Assembly: GCF_000585375.1 (NCBI RefSeq)
Contig: NZ_KK073874.1
Location: forward strand, 8,715,913 to 8,779,912
Length of the DNA stretch: 64,000 bases
Reading direction: 5' to 3'
Source: Cryptosporangium arvum DSM 44712
Lineage (GTDB): Bacteria; Actinomycetota; Actinomycetes; Mycobacteriales; Cryptosporangiaceae
Of this stretch, positions 34,025 to 43,402 are shown piece after piece. The notes below the pieces were generated by a model, which worked only from the letters and a program-made list of their open reading frames with translations, had not been told where the DNA came from and did not search any database. The first letter of the stretch is position 1. The number at the start of each line of letters is the position of its first letter. Made by a program: the position numbers and the translations under genes.

Positions 34025-34074
34025 GAGGCGTGCACGCTTTGGTGGGCTCCACGTCACCAAAACGTGCACGCCTC
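34025..34074. terminator. Strong bidirectional hairpin terminator
   Basis: GAGGCGTGCACG (34025-34036) pairs with CGTGCACGCCTC (34063-34074); after a single mismatch TTTGGTG (34038-34044) pairs with CACCAAA (34055-34061). It begins right after the ABC permease stop and ends 15 bases before the stop of the minus-strand conservon operon. Confidence 0.8.
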
Positions 34075-34088
34075 AGGACCCGGGGCCG

Positions 34089-34658
34089 TCAATCCCGGGG
34101 GCTGGGGAACAGGCTCGACCAGAACGAGCCCGATTCTTCGGTGGTCGGAGCCACCGAGGGCGGCGGAGCCGCCGGTGCGGAGCTGGAACGGCGGGTGGGC
34201 TTCGGCCGCGCGGACCGGGACGCCGGAGCCTGCACCTCCGGTGCCGGCCCGCGCGGGGCCCGGGCGGACGGTGACTTGCTGACCGGCGAAGGGGTCGGGG
34301 AAGCCGACGGCGAGCGAGTGGAGGGTGCCGTCGACTCCCCCGGGATCGGTAGCGCCGAGTCCGCGTCGACACCGCCGAGCATGCTGGCGGCCAGCGCCAC
34401 CGTGTACAGCAGGCCGCCGACCGCGGCCAGGGCCAGCGCCCAGGTGACCCGCCGCTTCCGACGTCCACTGCGGTCCACGAAGATCGCACGCTCCTGGGAC
34501 ACTCCGCCGCGCCGGTGACGCCCGGCCGCCGGCAGCACCTGCTGCAGGACGGTCGGGTCGTCACCGGCCCCGGACCGGGGAACGGGTCCGGTCACGGGTG
34601 CTGGCCCGGGCACCGGTGCCAGCACCGCGGTCTCGGCGTCGCGTGCGGAGCGAACCAT
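34089..34658 (-). CDS. Single-span membrane protein, last gene of the conservon operon
   Basis: 189 residues. A cytoplasmic N-terminus of about 70 residues ends in RSGRRKRRVTWALALAAVGG; the membrane helix runs about 72-95, and the outside part is Ser/Pro/Ala-rich (SPSASPTPSPVSKSPS) ending in SFWSSLFPSP. No known domain. It starts four bases after the binding-protein gene, so it belongs to the same transcript. A protein of the same layout is encoded next to the second binding protein (41298-41972). It may tether or present the lipoprotein; this is inference. Confidence 0.68.
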   Translation of the reverse strand: MVRSARDAETAVLAPVPGPAPVTGPVPRSGAGDDPTVLQQVLPAAGRHRRGGVSQERAIFVDRSGRRKRRVTWALALAAVGGLLYTVALAASMLGGVDADSALPIPGESTAPSTRSPSASPTPSPVSKSPSARAPRGPAPEVQAPASRSARPKPTRRSSSAPAAPPPSVAPTTEESGSFWSSLFPSPRD

Positions 34659-34662
34659 CGGA

Positions 34663-35862
34663 TCAGCCCTTGATCGTGGTCCAGGCCTGAGCCCAGTCCT
34701 CGTAGTCCTTGCACCTGATGTTCGTCCGTCCGTCCAGGCACGAGGAGATCGGCGTCGTCCAGTACCAGATCTTCCGCGCGTAGGACGCGTCGCCGGCGTG
34801 GAACGTCTTGCAGTGGTTCGGGTCGGTCGTGAACGCGCACGACTTCGAGTTGCCGGGCGACTCCCCGAAGTACTCCGCGACCTGCGCGTTGACCTGCGGG
34901 CTGACGATGTGGTCGAACCACTTGTACGCGCAGTTCTTGTGCGGCGACTTCGCCCCGACCATCCAGGTGTCCGACCAGCCGGTGGCGCCCTCCTCGGGCA
35001 GGATGGCCTTGATGTTCGTGCCCTCGGCCTCGGTGAGGTTCGCGATCACCTGCCACGCGGTACCGACGATCGCGTCACCGGCCTTGAACGCCGCGACCTC
35101 CTCGGTGTAGTCGCTCCAGTACTCGCTCACGCTCGACTTCTGCTGTTCGAGCAGCGCGATCGCCGCGGCGAACTGCGTGTCGTCGAGCGCGTACGGGTTC
35201 TTGATGCCGAGGTCGGGCTGGTGGCGCATCAGGTACAGCGCGGCGTCGGCGATGTAGATCGGCGAGTCGTACGCGGTGACCTTGCCGACCACCGACAGCG
35301 GCGGCGCGAACACCGCCGACCACGACGTCGGCGCGGGCTTCACCTTGTCCTGGTGGTACATCAGCAGGTTCGCGCCCCAGCCGTGCGGGACGCCGTAGGG
35401 CACTCCCTTCACGCTGTTCCAGGTCTGCTTCTTCAGGAAGCCGTAGATGTCCTTGTAGTTCGGCACCAGGTCGGTGTTCACCGGCTCCACGTCACCGTCG
35501 GCGATCAGCCGCAGCGACGCGTCGCCGGACGCCGAGATGACGTCGTACTTCCCGGTCTTCATCAGCGTCACGGCTTCGTCGGACGTGTTGAAGACCTTCA
35601 CCGACACCTGACAACCGGTCGCCTGCTCGAACGGCGTGACCCAGTCGATCGCCGGGTCGGTGCTGCCGTCCTCGGCGTAGCCGGCCCAGGACAGCACGCT
35701 CAGCGCGCCCTCGCCCGGGCCGACCTGCTCGAGCACCGGGAGCTTCGGCGGCGTGAACTCGCCACCGGCCTCGCTGGTGTCCGAGCTGTTGTCCTTGCTG
35801 TTGCACGCGGTCGCGGCGAGGACGAGGGCCAGGACGGCTGCGGTCACGCGGATCGCCCTCAC
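34663..35862 (-). CDS. PotD-like solute-binding lipoprotein in a conservon operon
   Basis: 399 residues from GTG 35862. Signal peptide with lipobox AATAC (Cys about 20). The mature part resembles extracellular solute-binding proteins of the spermidine/putrescine PotD group: ALSVLSWAGYAEDG, FEQATGCQVSVKVFNTSDEAV, YDVISASGDASLRLIADGDVEPV, GVPYGVPHGWGANLLMY, TAYDSPIYIADAALYLM. Six or more cysteines in the mature chain suggest disulphides. Its GTG overlaps the CvnD stop (GTGA), i.e. translational coupling to a signalling GTPase. No permease or ATPase is nearby, so a sensing rather than import role is suggested. Confidence 0.82.
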   Translation of the reverse strand: MRAIRVTAAVLALVLAATACNSKDNSSDTSEAGGEFTPPKLPVLEQVGPGEGALSVLSWAGYAEDGSTDPAIDWVTPFEQATGCQVSVKVFNTSDEAVTLMKTGKYDVISASGDASLRLIADGDVEPVNTDLVPNYKDIYGFLKKQTWNSVKGVPYGVPHGWGANLLMYHQDKVKPAPTSWSAVFAPPLSVVGKVTAYDSPIYIADAALYLMRHQPDLGIKNPYALDDTQFAAAIALLEQQKSSVSEYWSDYTEEVAAFKAGDAIVGTAWQVIANLTEAEGTNIKAILPEEGATGWSDTWMVGAKSPHKNCAYKWFDHIVSPQVNAQVAEYFGESPGNSKSCAFTTDPNHCKTFHAGDASYARKIWYWTTPISSCLDGRTNIRCKDYEDWAQAWTTIKG

Positions 35863-36458
35863 GTGAGCGGAACCGGTGTGCGTGCGGCGAGCGGAGCGGT
35901 GCCCCGGGCCCGGAGCACGTACTCGACGAGCGCGATGAGCAGCTGCTTCGTTGAATCCCGCCGACGGGCGTCACAGGTGAGGATCGGCACCTCCGGCCGG
36001 ATCGTGAGCGCTTCGCGCAGCTCACGGATGGTGTTGGGCTGCACGCCGTCGAAGCAGTTCACCCCGACGACGTAGGGCAGGCCGCACTGCTCGAAGAAGT
36101 CGACGGCCGAGAAGCAGTCCGCCAGCCGGCGCGGGTCGACGAGCACGACCGCGCCGATCGCACCGCGCACCAGCTCGTCCCACATGAACCAGAAGCGGTT
36201 CTGGCCGGGCGTCCCGAACAGGTAGAGGATCAGTTCCTGGTCGATCGTGATGCGGCCGAAGTCCATCGCGACCGTGGTGGTCTTCTTGCCGGCCACCGCC
36301 GTCGTGTCGTCGACGTCGACCGAGGCCATCGTCATTATCGCTTCGGTGGTGAGCGGGCGGATCTCGGAGACCGAGCCGACCATCGTCGTCTTGCCGACGC
36401 CGAAACCGCCGGCGACCACGATCTTGGCCGAGGTGGCCCGAGGGCTGGTCATGTCCAT
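35859..36458 (-). CDS. CvnD-type small GTPase (conservon)
   Basis: 199 residues. G1 P-loop GGFGVGKTT, switch region with FGRITIDQELILYLFGTPGQNRFWFMWDEL (G3-like), and GVNCFDGV (G4-like N-x-x-D variant) identify the conservon GTPase, related to MglA/Rab. It likely cycles between GDP and GTP under control of the roadblock protein CvnB. Gene start is 13 bases after the CvnB stop; in typical conservons a DUF742 gene (CvnC) sits here and is missing. The stop overlaps the solute-binding protein start. Confidence 0.88.
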   Translation of the reverse strand: MDMTSPRATSAKIVVAGGFGVGKTTMVGSVSEIRPLTTEAIMTMASVDVDDTTAVAGKKTTTVAMDFGRITIDQELILYLFGTPGQNRFWFMWDELVRGAIGAVVLVDPRRLADCFSAVDFFEQCGLPYVVGVNCFDGVQPNTIRELREALTIRPEVPILTCDARRRDSTKQLLIALVEYVLRARGTAPLAARTPVPLT

Positions 36459-36471
36459 GCTGATCCCTCCC

Positions 36472-36894
36472 TCACAGCGCCAGCGACGTGTGCAGTTCGG
36501 AGCGCAGCGCCGGGGTCAGCACCTGGCCGACGCGCTCGACGAGAAGCGCCATCTCGTACCCCACCTGGCCGATGTCGCAGGCCCGGGAGGCCAGCACCGC
36601 CAGCGACGAGCCGTCGCTTATCGACATCACGAGCAGGAATCCGGTGTCCATCTCGACGACGGTCTGGCTGACGCTGCCACCTTCGAAGCACATCGCCGCG
36701 CCGTGCGTGAGGCTCACCAGACCCGAGGCGATCGCGGAGAGCTGATCGGCCCGGTCCCGCGGCAGGCCGTCGGAGACCGCAAGCAACAGCCCGTCGGCCG
36801 AGACGGCGACCGCGTGGGCGATACCGGGAACGCGGTTGGCGAAGTTGCCCACCAGCCAGTTGAGGTTCTGCGCATCGTGGCTCAGCGAGCTCAC
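36472..36894 (-). CDS. Roadblock/LC7 protein CvnB (conservon)
   Basis: 140 residues from GTG 36894, with AAGGAGG directly upstream; longer in-frame readings fall inside cvnA. Roadblock fold: [63 protein letters not shown], then [27 protein letters not shown]. Roadblock proteins regulate small GTPases and bridge sensor and GTPase in conservons. It overlaps the CvnA stop by four bases and precedes CvnD. Confidence 0.9.
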   Translation of the reverse strand: MSSLSHDAQNLNWLVGNFANRVPGIAHAVAVSADGLLLAVSDGLPRDRADQLSAIASGLVSLTHGAAMCFEGGSVSQTVVEMDTGFLLVMSISDGSSLAVLASRACDIGQVGYEMALLVERVGQVLTPALRSELHTSLAL

Positions 36895-39800
36895 ATTTCC
36901 TCCTTGGAGCCGGTCCCTGCGGGGCCGCCGGCCTGCCGGCCCTGCTCGAGACCACTGCGGTAACTGGATAGAACGCCTCGCACCGCCTCGGGTGAACGGC
37001 GAGTGGCGGGAAGAGCCTCGGAGCGCTCCACCTTGCCGGGCACGTAGTGCGCCATCGGGACGCGCTTCGGGAGCCCCGACGACGTCGTGCTGGTCGGCTG
37101 GGTTTCCGCGGCCGCCTGCGCGGCCCGCCATCCGGCGTCCGCCGGCGACTTCCAGCTCTCCATCGGTTCCGACGCCTTGAGCGGTGCCGCGGGAACCGGG
37201 GACGCCACCGGTGCGGCGGGAGCCGCCGGTGCGGTGGTCGCGACCGGACGCACGGGCAGCGACGGGGTGGCCGGAACCGACGGAGCCGGCGGGGCCTGAC
37301 GCACGGGCGGCGCGACGAGCGTCGTGCCGTTGGCGTGGTGGGTCAGCGGGGTTTCGCCCACCGTGACGTGCACCCGAGGTGCCGGGGGCTGCACTCCCGC
37401 CGCTTCCGGGACGCGCGGCAGGTTCCGGACCCGGAACCAGTCGTTCTCCGTCGCCTCGAAGATCGGCAGCGGCATCTCGATCGTCGGATCGGGAGCCGGT
37501 GCCGGCTGAGCCGGCAGCGCGTGCACCGGCAGCGGCGCCAACGCCTGCGCCGGAACCGGCCGGTCCGAGAACGGCGACCGGGTCGGGAGCGGCTGCTCGT
37601 CGGAGGGCCGCACCGGCAGCGCGGGCTCCGGCCGGGACGGGGTCCTGGTCGGCAGCGACGGCTCCGCCAGTGACCGGGTGGGCAGGGGTTGGGTGGGCAG
37701 GGGTTGGGTGGGCAGGGGCTGGGTCGGCTGCGCCCAGCTGGCCTCGATCGGCTCGACCGGTGTCGCGTCGATGATCGGTGCACCGTACGAGGTGTACGTG
37801 CCGCCCAGGGCCGAGGTCGCCGAGGGCGGAGTCTCGACGACCTCGGCGGTCCAGTTCGCCGCGAGCGGCGAGGCGTCCACCGCGGCGGGCGTCTCGGCCG
37901 CGCGCCGCTCGGCGGCCGTCTGGAACCCGTTCCACGACTCCGCCCGCACCACCGGAGCCGGCTGCCGCCGCGGCATCGACGGCTCCGCCGGTGCCGGAGG
38001 CGGTACGGGCGCCGCGGCGGGTGCCGACGTCGTCCCGGTGCCGTGGAACGTGGTCGAGTGGGCGCCGTTCTGCGCGTCGTACTGGTACGCGGTGGGCCCG
38101 CCGAATCCACCGGTCGGCACGTACGAGCGCGGCTCGGGCCGGTCGACCCGCTCCGAGACGACCCGCTCCACCGGACGCATCGACACGTCCCGCGGCCCGG
38201 CCGGCGGCTGGTCCCCGTGCAGCACGCCGGTCGGCAGCGTGATCATCACCAGGACGCCACCACCGGCGGCGTCACGCAGCATGACCTTGATGCCGTGCCG
38301 CGAGGCCAGCCGGCCGACCACGAACAGGCCCATCATCCGCGAGACCGCGATGTCGAACACCGGCGGCTTCGCGAGCCGCTCGTTGAACTCCGCCAGCTGC
38401 GTCCGCGACATTCCGATGCCCTGGTCGATCACCTCGACCACGAGCTGGTTGCCCTCGCGGCGGGCGTCCACGGTCACGTCCGTGCGCGGCGACGAGAACG
38501 ACGTCGCGTTCTCCAGGATCTCCGCGATCAGGTGGACGGTGTCGTTCACCGCGCCCGAGGCGATCTGGACCGAGTCGTCGATGGAGCCGAGCTTGACCCG
38601 GGTGTACTGCTCCACCTCGGCCGCGGCCGCGCGGAGGACGTCGACGAGCGGAGCCGGCTTGGACCAGCTACGACCGGAGTCCGCGCCGCCGAGCACCAGC
38701 AGGTTCTCGTCGTTACGACGCATCCGGGTGGCCAGGTGGTCGAGCTTGAACAGCTCGGCCAGCCGGTCCGGGTCACGCTCGCCCTGCTCCAGACCGTCGA
38801 TCAACCGGATCAGCCGGTCGACCAGCAGCTGCGAGCGGCGGGACAGGTTGACGAACATCGCCGAGACGCTCTGCCGCAGGCGCGCCTGCTCGGACGCGAC
38901 CCGGACCGCCTCCAGGTGAATGGCGTTGAACGCCTGTGCCACCTGGCCGATCTCGTCGGTGGAGCGCACCTCCAGGGTGCGGGCCACGGTCTCCGCCGAG
39001 GCCTGCTCCGCCGTTTTCGAGTCGGCTTCCTGCAGCTTGCGGACGACGTCGGGCAGGCTCTGGTACGCCACCTCCAGCGCGGAGGAACGCAGGCTCACCA
39101 GCGGGCGGATCATCGAGCGGGCGACCGCGAGCGACACCAGCAGCGCCACGATCAGGGCCGCCAGCGCGGCCGAGATCACGCCGATCGCCTTGCGCACCGC
39201 GTCGGACCGGAAATCGCCGGCCGCTTCCACGGTGATCGCGTTGATCCGCGTCTCGACCGACCGGAGCAATTTGTTCTCGCGGTCGCTGGTCTCCAGCCAC
39301 GTCTCGAGGCTGAACGACAGCTTGTTGCCGAGACCGGCGTTCTGGGCCCGGGTCCGCAGCTGCTGGTAGGTCAGCTCCTGGGTCACCGTGCTGTTACGGA
39401 TCTCCTGCTGCTTCGGGGTGCCGCTCAGCGCGAACTGGGCGCGGTAGGCGCTCTCGTCCGAGACCGCGGCGCGGAAGGATCCGAACGTGTCGTTCGTGAA
39501 CTGGCTGTTGCCGTCCTCCAGCGCGGTACGCACGACGATCTGCTGCTGCCAGACCGCTTCCTTGTACTTCGCGAACGCGGCGACGGCAGTGAGCTGATTG
39601 GACAGCGTCTCGTCGCCGGCGGAGGCGGCAGCGAGCCGCTCTTTCATCTGCAGCAGGCTGGTGATCAGCTGGCCGTAGATCGTCACCGCCGCGCCCACTC
39701 GGACGCCGCTGCCCTGCCGAGCCTGCTCGAGCACCGCGTTCCGGTTACGGGACAGCGTGCTGAATCCGCGCTTCACCTGCTCGTATTCGGAGCTGATCGG

Positions 39801-40286
39801 GGCGGCGATCTCTTTGTCGAGCTGCTCGTACTCGGCGAGGAACAGACGGAGGTCCTCGTCGGTGGTGCGGGCGTGCGCGGTGAAGCTCTTCAGCGTCGAC
39901 GCCTCGGCCCCCTGGCCGGGCGTGGTGACGTAGGCCGCCGCGGCCGAACGCTCGGTCTGCAGCACGTCGACGAGCGACGACGACTCGTTGCCCAGCCGCG
40001 CGTAGTCCTGGATGCGGTTCGCGGCCTGCGCTTCGTCGATGACCGACCGGGCGAGCACGCCGGAGAACACGAACATCGCGACCAGCGGGACCACCGTGAT
40101 CAGGATGACCTTGGTGCGGATCGAGGTGTTGCCGAAGAACCGGCTACCCGGCAGGCGGGTGCGCTGATCGGAGCCGCCGATCTCGGTGGAAGTTCTCTCC
40201 CCGGTGGGCGGGCCGACCGTCCGGAATCGCTCCGACGAGTCCTCCTCGGGCCGCGCCGGGCTGGGGTCCAGAAGGGACGTGGACAC
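36891..40286 (-). CDS. CvnA-type sensor with nitrate/nitrite-sensing (NIT) domain
   Basis: 1131 residues from GTG 40286, set by GGAGG four bases upstream; an in-frame GTG at 40334 has no ribosome site. After a cytoplasmic start and helix 1 (about 58-78, [20 protein letters not shown]) comes an outside NIT domain (about 95-345; [20 protein letters not shown] is its typical opening). Helix 2 (about 367-390), a HAMP-like region and an HATPase follow: [12 protein letters not shown] (N box), [11 protein letters not shown] (G1). A clear DHp histidine box is not seen. The last 400 residues are Pro/Ala-rich. Family members sense small ligands; ATP binding is expected, phosphotransfer uncertain. Confidence 0.88.
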   Translation of the reverse strand: MSTSLLDPSPARPEEDSSERFRTVGPPTGERTSTEIGGSDQRTRLPGSRFFGNTSIRTKVILITVVPLVAMFVFSGVLARSVIDEAQAANRIQDYARLGNESSSLVDVLQTERSAAAAYVTTPGQGAEASTLKSFTAHARTTDEDLRLFLAEYEQLDKEIAAPISSEYEQVKRGFSTLSRNRNAVLEQARQGSGVRVGAAVTIYGQLITSLLQMKERLAAASAGDETLSNQLTAVAAFAKYKEAVWQQQIVVRTALEDGNSQFTNDTFGSFRAAVSDESAYRAQFALSGTPKQQEIRNSTVTQELTYQQLRTRAQNAGLGNKLSFSLETWLETSDRENKLLRSVETRINAITVEAAGDFRSDAVRKAIGVISAALAALIVALLVSLAVARSMIRPLVSLRSSALEVAYQSLPDVVRKLQEADSKTAEQASAETVARTLEVRSTDEIGQVAQAFNAIHLEAVRVASEQARLRQSVSAMFVNLSRRSQLLVDRLIRLIDGLEQGERDPDRLAELFKLDHLATRMRRNDENLLVLGGADSGRSWSKPAPLVDVLRAAAAEVEQYTRVKLGSIDDSVQIASGAVNDTVHLIAEILENATSFSSPRTDVTVDARREGNQLVVEVIDQGIGMSRTQLAEFNERLAKPPVFDIAVSRMMGLFVVGRLASRHGIKVMLRDAAGGGVLVMITLPTGVLHGDQPPAGPRDVSMRPVERVVSERVDRPEPRSYVPTGGFGGPTAYQYDAQNGAHSTTFHGTGTTSAPAAAPVPPPAPAEPSMPRRQPAPVVRAESWNGFQTAAERRAAETPAAVDASPLAANWTAEVVETPPSATSALGGTYTSYGAPIIDATPVEPIEASWAQPTQPLPTQPLPTQPLPTRSLAEPSLPTRTPSRPEPALPVRPSDEQPLPTRSPFSDRPVPAQALAPLPVHALPAQPAPAPDPTIEMPLPIFEATENDWFRVRNLPRVPEAAGVQPPAPRVHVTVGETPLTHHANGTTLVAPPVRQAPPAPSVPATPSLPVRPVATTAPAAPAAPVASPVPAAPLKASEPMESWKSPADAGWRAAQAAAETQPTSTTSSGLPKRVPMAHYVPGKVERSEALPATRRSPEAVRGVLSSYRSGLEQGRQAGGPAGTGSKEEM

Positions 40287-40399
40287 GACTCCTCCGTCCT
40301 GTGACGAAACACTTTCGCGGAGGAATTTGACCACAACGGAATGGAGAAAGGAAAGCCGGAACGCAATTTCCGTAGCTCACCATTCACTTCATCAATTCC

Positions 40400-40429
40400 T
40401 CATGAACGGACTTCATGAAATCCTCATGA
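40400..40429. promoter_or_regulatory. TCATGA direct repeats in the cvnA/response-regulator gap
   Basis: TCATGA occurs at 40400, 40413 and 40424, the last two 11 bases apart (CTTCATGAAATCCTCATGAG). Half-sites one helical turn apart fit OmpR-type regulators. The same arrangement recurs at 43403-43419. The remainder of this 245-base gap shows nothing else I can name. Confidence 0.55.
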
Positions 40430-40531
40430 GGACGGTCACCGAGCGATGCGCGACCAATACGCCGAGCGCTTCGGATAACCAATTACATCTGACGGACACA
40501 CGAACTCGGTATCGGCTGGCAGGATGAACCG

Positions 40532-41218
40532 GTGCGCGTACTTGTGGTCGAAGACGAGGCCGAGCTGGGATACGCGGTCGCCGCCGCTTTACGCGGAACC
40601 GGCATGGCGGTGGACCTGGTCGGCGACATTCCCCCCGCCGACGAAGCGATCTCGACACATCCCTACAGCTGCGTGGTCTTCGACCGGATGCTCCCGGCCG
40701 GCGACAGCATCGGCTACGTGGACGCCCGGCGGCGTGGCGGCTGGTCCACGCCGGTGCTGTTCCTGACCGCACGCGACACCGTCGCCGACCGCGTGGCCGG
40801 CTTCACCCACGGCGGCGACGACTACCTGTTGAAGCCGTTCGCGGCGGCGGAGCTCGTCGCGCGGGTGCGCAGCCTGTGCCGACGCACGGCACGCAGCGGC
40901 TCGCAGCCCCCGCCGATCGCCCGCGTCGGCGACCTGGAGATCGACGTCCGGCGCCGCCAGATCCGGCGCGCAGGCGTCCTGCTGACGATGACCGCCAAGG
41001 AGTTCGCGGTGCTCGAGGCCCTGGCCGCGGCGGACGCCACAGTGGTCAGTCGCTCGCAGCTGATCGAGCACTGCTGGGACTCCGGCACCGAGCCGATGTC
41101 CAACGTGGTCGACGTCGTCATCGCGCAACTTCGGCGCAAACTGGGCTTCCCCGCGCTCATCCACACCGTGCGCGGCGCGGGTTACGTGCTCGAGGTACGC
41201 CAGCCGGAAGGCGTCTGA
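40532..41218 (+). CDS. OmpR-type response regulator, orphan
   Basis: 228 residues from GTG 40532. Receiver with VVEDE, phospho-acceptor D51 in VVFDRMLPAGD, and K101 in LLKPF; winged-helix DNA-binding domain about 130-223 (RVGDLEIDVRRRQIRRAG, LTMTAKEFAVLEALA, LRRKLGFPALIHTVRGAGYVLEV). No conventional histidine kinase is adjacent; the divergent CvnA protein is the nearest ATP-binding sensor. Probably binds the TCATGA repeats in its own promoter region and at 43403-43419, though this is inferred. Confidence 0.9.
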   Translation: MRVLVVEDEAELGYAVAAALRGTGMAVDLVGDIPPADEAISTHPYSCVVFDRMLPAGDSIGYVDARRRGGWSTPVLFLTARDTVADRVAGFTHGGDDYLLKPFAAAELVARVRSLCRRTARSGSQPPPIARVGDLEIDVRRRQIRRAGVLLTMTAKEFAVLEALAAADATVVSRSQLIEHCWDSGTEPMSNVVDVVIAQLRRKLGFPALIHTVRGAGYVLEVRQPEGV

Positions 41219-41297
41219 CCAGCATCCTCACCAATGCACAACGGTGGAATCATCAGCCCATCTGTGCACAACTGGTCACACGGTTTAACATGCTTCC

Positions 41298-41972
41298 ATG
41301 GCTCGAGTGTCGTTACCGGGCGTACTAGAAGACGCTCCACCCACCGAGACAACCGAACCCACACCGAACGAAACGTCCAGATCGGGCCGCCATCGGGCGC
41401 CCGAGAAGGTGACCGAGAGTCCACGACCGCGGCGCGAGCGCCCGGCGTTCTCGTCGTCACCTGCTGGCCGTGCGTTCCGGGTGACGTTGTGTCTGGCCAG
41501 CCTCGTGGGGCTGGCCTATGCGACGGTCATGGTCCTCGGCCTGCACAGACCGACCGGCCAGGAGGCCCTCGGGTTACCCACCCGGCAGTCCGGCGAAGGC
41601 GGCCAGGTCGCCACGATCGGACCGATCGACGTCCAGGCCGAGGACGAAGCACTCAGCTCCTCCTCGGCGTCCCCCTCCGCGACCTCGACCCCGTCGACCG
41701 CGCCCAACGACGCTTCGCCGTCGCCGGTCGCGGACGAGCCGGCGGGTAACGCCGCGGCACCACCGCCGGCTTCGGACTCGGGCTCCGGCAACGACTCGGC
41801 CGGGGCTCCACCGGCCGACGACTCCGCCCCGACCGCCGGATCCGACTCCAGCGGCTCCGAGTCCAGCAGTTCCGGCTCGAGCAGTTCCGGGTCCAGCAGC
41901 TCCGACGACGAAGACGACGACCGCGGCAAGCTCATCGACGTCAACCTCCTCGGAATCCGTATCTCGATCTGA
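41298..41972 (+). CDS. Single-span membrane protein next to second binding protein
   Basis: 224 residues. N-terminal cytoplasmic part of about 55 residues rich in Pro, Glu and Arg, then one helix (about 57-78, RVTLCLASLVGLAYATVMVLG), and a long outside region rich in Ser, Pro and Asp (SSSASPSATSTPST, GSSSSGSSSSDDEDDD) ending hydrophobically in VNLLGIRISI. No domain recognised. Same layout as 34089-34658, including an RVT entry into the membrane helix; homology is possible but weak by eye. It follows the response regulator and converges on the second solute-binding gene. Confidence 0.62.
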   Translation: MARVSLPGVLEDAPPTETTEPTPNETSRSGRHRAPEKVTESPRPRRERPAFSSSPAGRAFRVTLCLASLVGLAYATVMVLGLHRPTGQEALGLPTRQSGEGGQVATIGPIDVQAEDEALSSSSASPSATSTPSTAPNDASPSPVADEPAGNAAAPPPASDSGSGNDSAGAPPADDSAPTAGSDSSGSESSSSGSSSSGSSSSDDEDDDRGKLIDVNLLGIRISI

Positions 41973-41979
41973 CGGACGT

Positions 41980-42021
41980 ACACGGCCCGCTGGGAGTGTC
42001 GGGACTCCCAGCGGGCCGTGT
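41980..42021. terminator. Bidirectional hairpin terminator
   Basis: An 18-bp perfect stem (41980-41997 with 42004-42021) closes on a six-base loop between the convergent membrane-protein and binding-protein genes. Confidence 0.8.
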
Positions 42022-42027
42022 GCTCAC

Positions 42028-43239
42028 TCAACCCTTGATGGACGTCCAGGCTTGGGTCCAGGCCGAGTAGTCCTTGCACTTCACGTCGGTGCGGCCGTCC
42101 AGGCACTGGCTGATCGGCGTCGACCAGTACCAGATCTGCTTGGCGTACGACGCGTCACCGGCGTGGTAGGTCGTGCAGTGGTTCTTGTCCGCGGTGAACG
42201 CGCACGCCTTCTCGTTGGCCGGCGACTCCCCGAAGTACTCCGCGACCTGCGCGTTGGCCTTCGGCGACACGATGTGGTCGAGCCACTTGTAGGCGCACGT
42301 CTTGTGCTTGGACTTGGAGCTCACCATCCAGGTGTCCGACCAGCCGGTCGCACCCTCGGTGGGCAGCACCGCGTCGACCTTCGCACCCTCGGCCTTCGCC
42401 ACGTTCGCGATGACCTGCCAGGTCGTGCCGATCACCGAGTCACCGGACTTGAACGCCGAGACTTCCTTCAGGTAGTCCGACCAGTACTCGCCGACGTTCG
42501 CCTTCTGCTTCTTCAAAAGGGCGACCGAGGCGTCGAACTGCTTGTCGTCGAGCGCGTACGGGTTCTTGATCCCGAGTTCCGGCTTGGTCTTCATCAGGTA
42601 CAGCGCGGCATCGGCGATGTAGATCGGCGAGTCGTACGCGGTGACCTTGCCCTTGGTCGCGGCGTTGTCCTCGAACACCGCGCTCCACGACGTCGGCGCC
42701 GGCTTGACGACGTCCGTCCGGTACATCAGCAGGTTCGCGCCCCACCCGTGCGGCACCCCGTACGAGACCCCGTCGACGCTGTTCCACTTCTGGTTCTTCA
42801 GGAAGTCGAAGACGTCGGCGTAGTTCGGCACCAGGTCGGTCGTCACCGGCTCGACGTCACCGGCGGCGATCAGCCGCAACGACGCGTCACCCGACGCGGA
42901 AACCACGTCGTACTGGCCGGTCTTCATGAGGCTGACGGCCTCGTCGGACGTACCGAACACCTTCGCGTTGACCTGGCAGCCGGTCGCCTTCTCGAACGGC
43001 GTGACCCAGTCCACCTTCGGGTCGTTCGAGCCGTCCTCGGCGTACCCGGCCCAGGACAGAACGTTCAGCGCGCCCTCGGGCGTCCCGAGCTCCTTCAAGG
43101 CCTCCAACTTCGGGGGCTTGAAGCCGGAACCGGAGTCCGACGATTCGGTCTCGTCACTCGTCCCGCAGGCCGCAGCGGACAGCACCAGCGCTGCGACGAC
43201 AGCACCGGCGAACCTGCGGCTTAACGGACGGATCTTCAT
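42028..43239 (-). CDS. PotD-like solute-binding lipoprotein, second copy
   Basis: 403 residues from ATG 43239. Lipobox SAAAC (Cys about 25). The mature sequence matches the protein at 34663-35862 along its whole length, by eye about 70-75% identical (not computed), including NLLMY, TAYDSPIYIADAALYLM, GATGWSDTWMV and the cysteines near the C-terminus (CLDGRT, KCKDY). It is a single-gene unit; its promoter region carries TCATGA repeats like those beside cvnA. No membrane permease or ATPase is linked. Ligand unknown; the PotD-like group binds polyamines among others. Confidence 0.84.
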   Translation of the reverse strand: MKIRPLSRRFAGAVVAALVLSAAACGTSDETESSDSGSGFKPPKLEALKELGTPEGALNVLSWAGYAEDGSNDPKVDWVTPFEKATGCQVNAKVFGTSDEAVSLMKTGQYDVVSASGDASLRLIAAGDVEPVTTDLVPNYADVFDFLKNQKWNSVDGVSYGVPHGWGANLLMYRTDVVKPAPTSWSAVFEDNAATKGKVTAYDSPIYIADAALYLMKTKPELGIKNPYALDDKQFDASVALLKKQKANVGEYWSDYLKEVSAFKSGDSVIGTTWQVIANVAKAEGAKVDAVLPTEGATGWSDTWMVSSKSKHKTCAYKWLDHIVSPKANAQVAEYFGESPANEKACAFTADKNHCTTYHAGDASYAKQIWYWSTPISQCLDGRTDVKCKDYSAWTQAWTSIKG

Positions 43240-43402
43240 CGTGCCTGCCTTCTGCAGAATCTCACTCCTAACGAATAGCGGCACCTCGATGGCTGAGGGG
43301 TGCCGCAGCGCGCAACGCCTCCCAACGTCGCGCGGCGCAATTCCACCACAGCCGGAGCGAACGAGGAAGTAGATCCCTCCAGATTGGAAAGAATTGCTTT
43401 CC

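Noticed and set aside
34663-35862. Component of a complete ABC importer
   Set aside because: No permease or ATP-binding gene of the polyamine type lies in the window. The ABC pair at 32568-34023 is export-type and separated by a strong terminator.
36472-37935. A 487-residue reading that would fuse extra sequence to CvnB
   Set aside because: AAGGAGG and GTG at 36894 define the roadblock start; upstream sequence is the out-of-frame cvnA tail.
37689-40304. An 871-codon open frame on the plus strand opposite cvnA
   Set aside because: It is a mirror of the cvnA codon bias: Arg/Gly/Val-rich, no domain, no ribosome site. High GC keeps antisense frames open.
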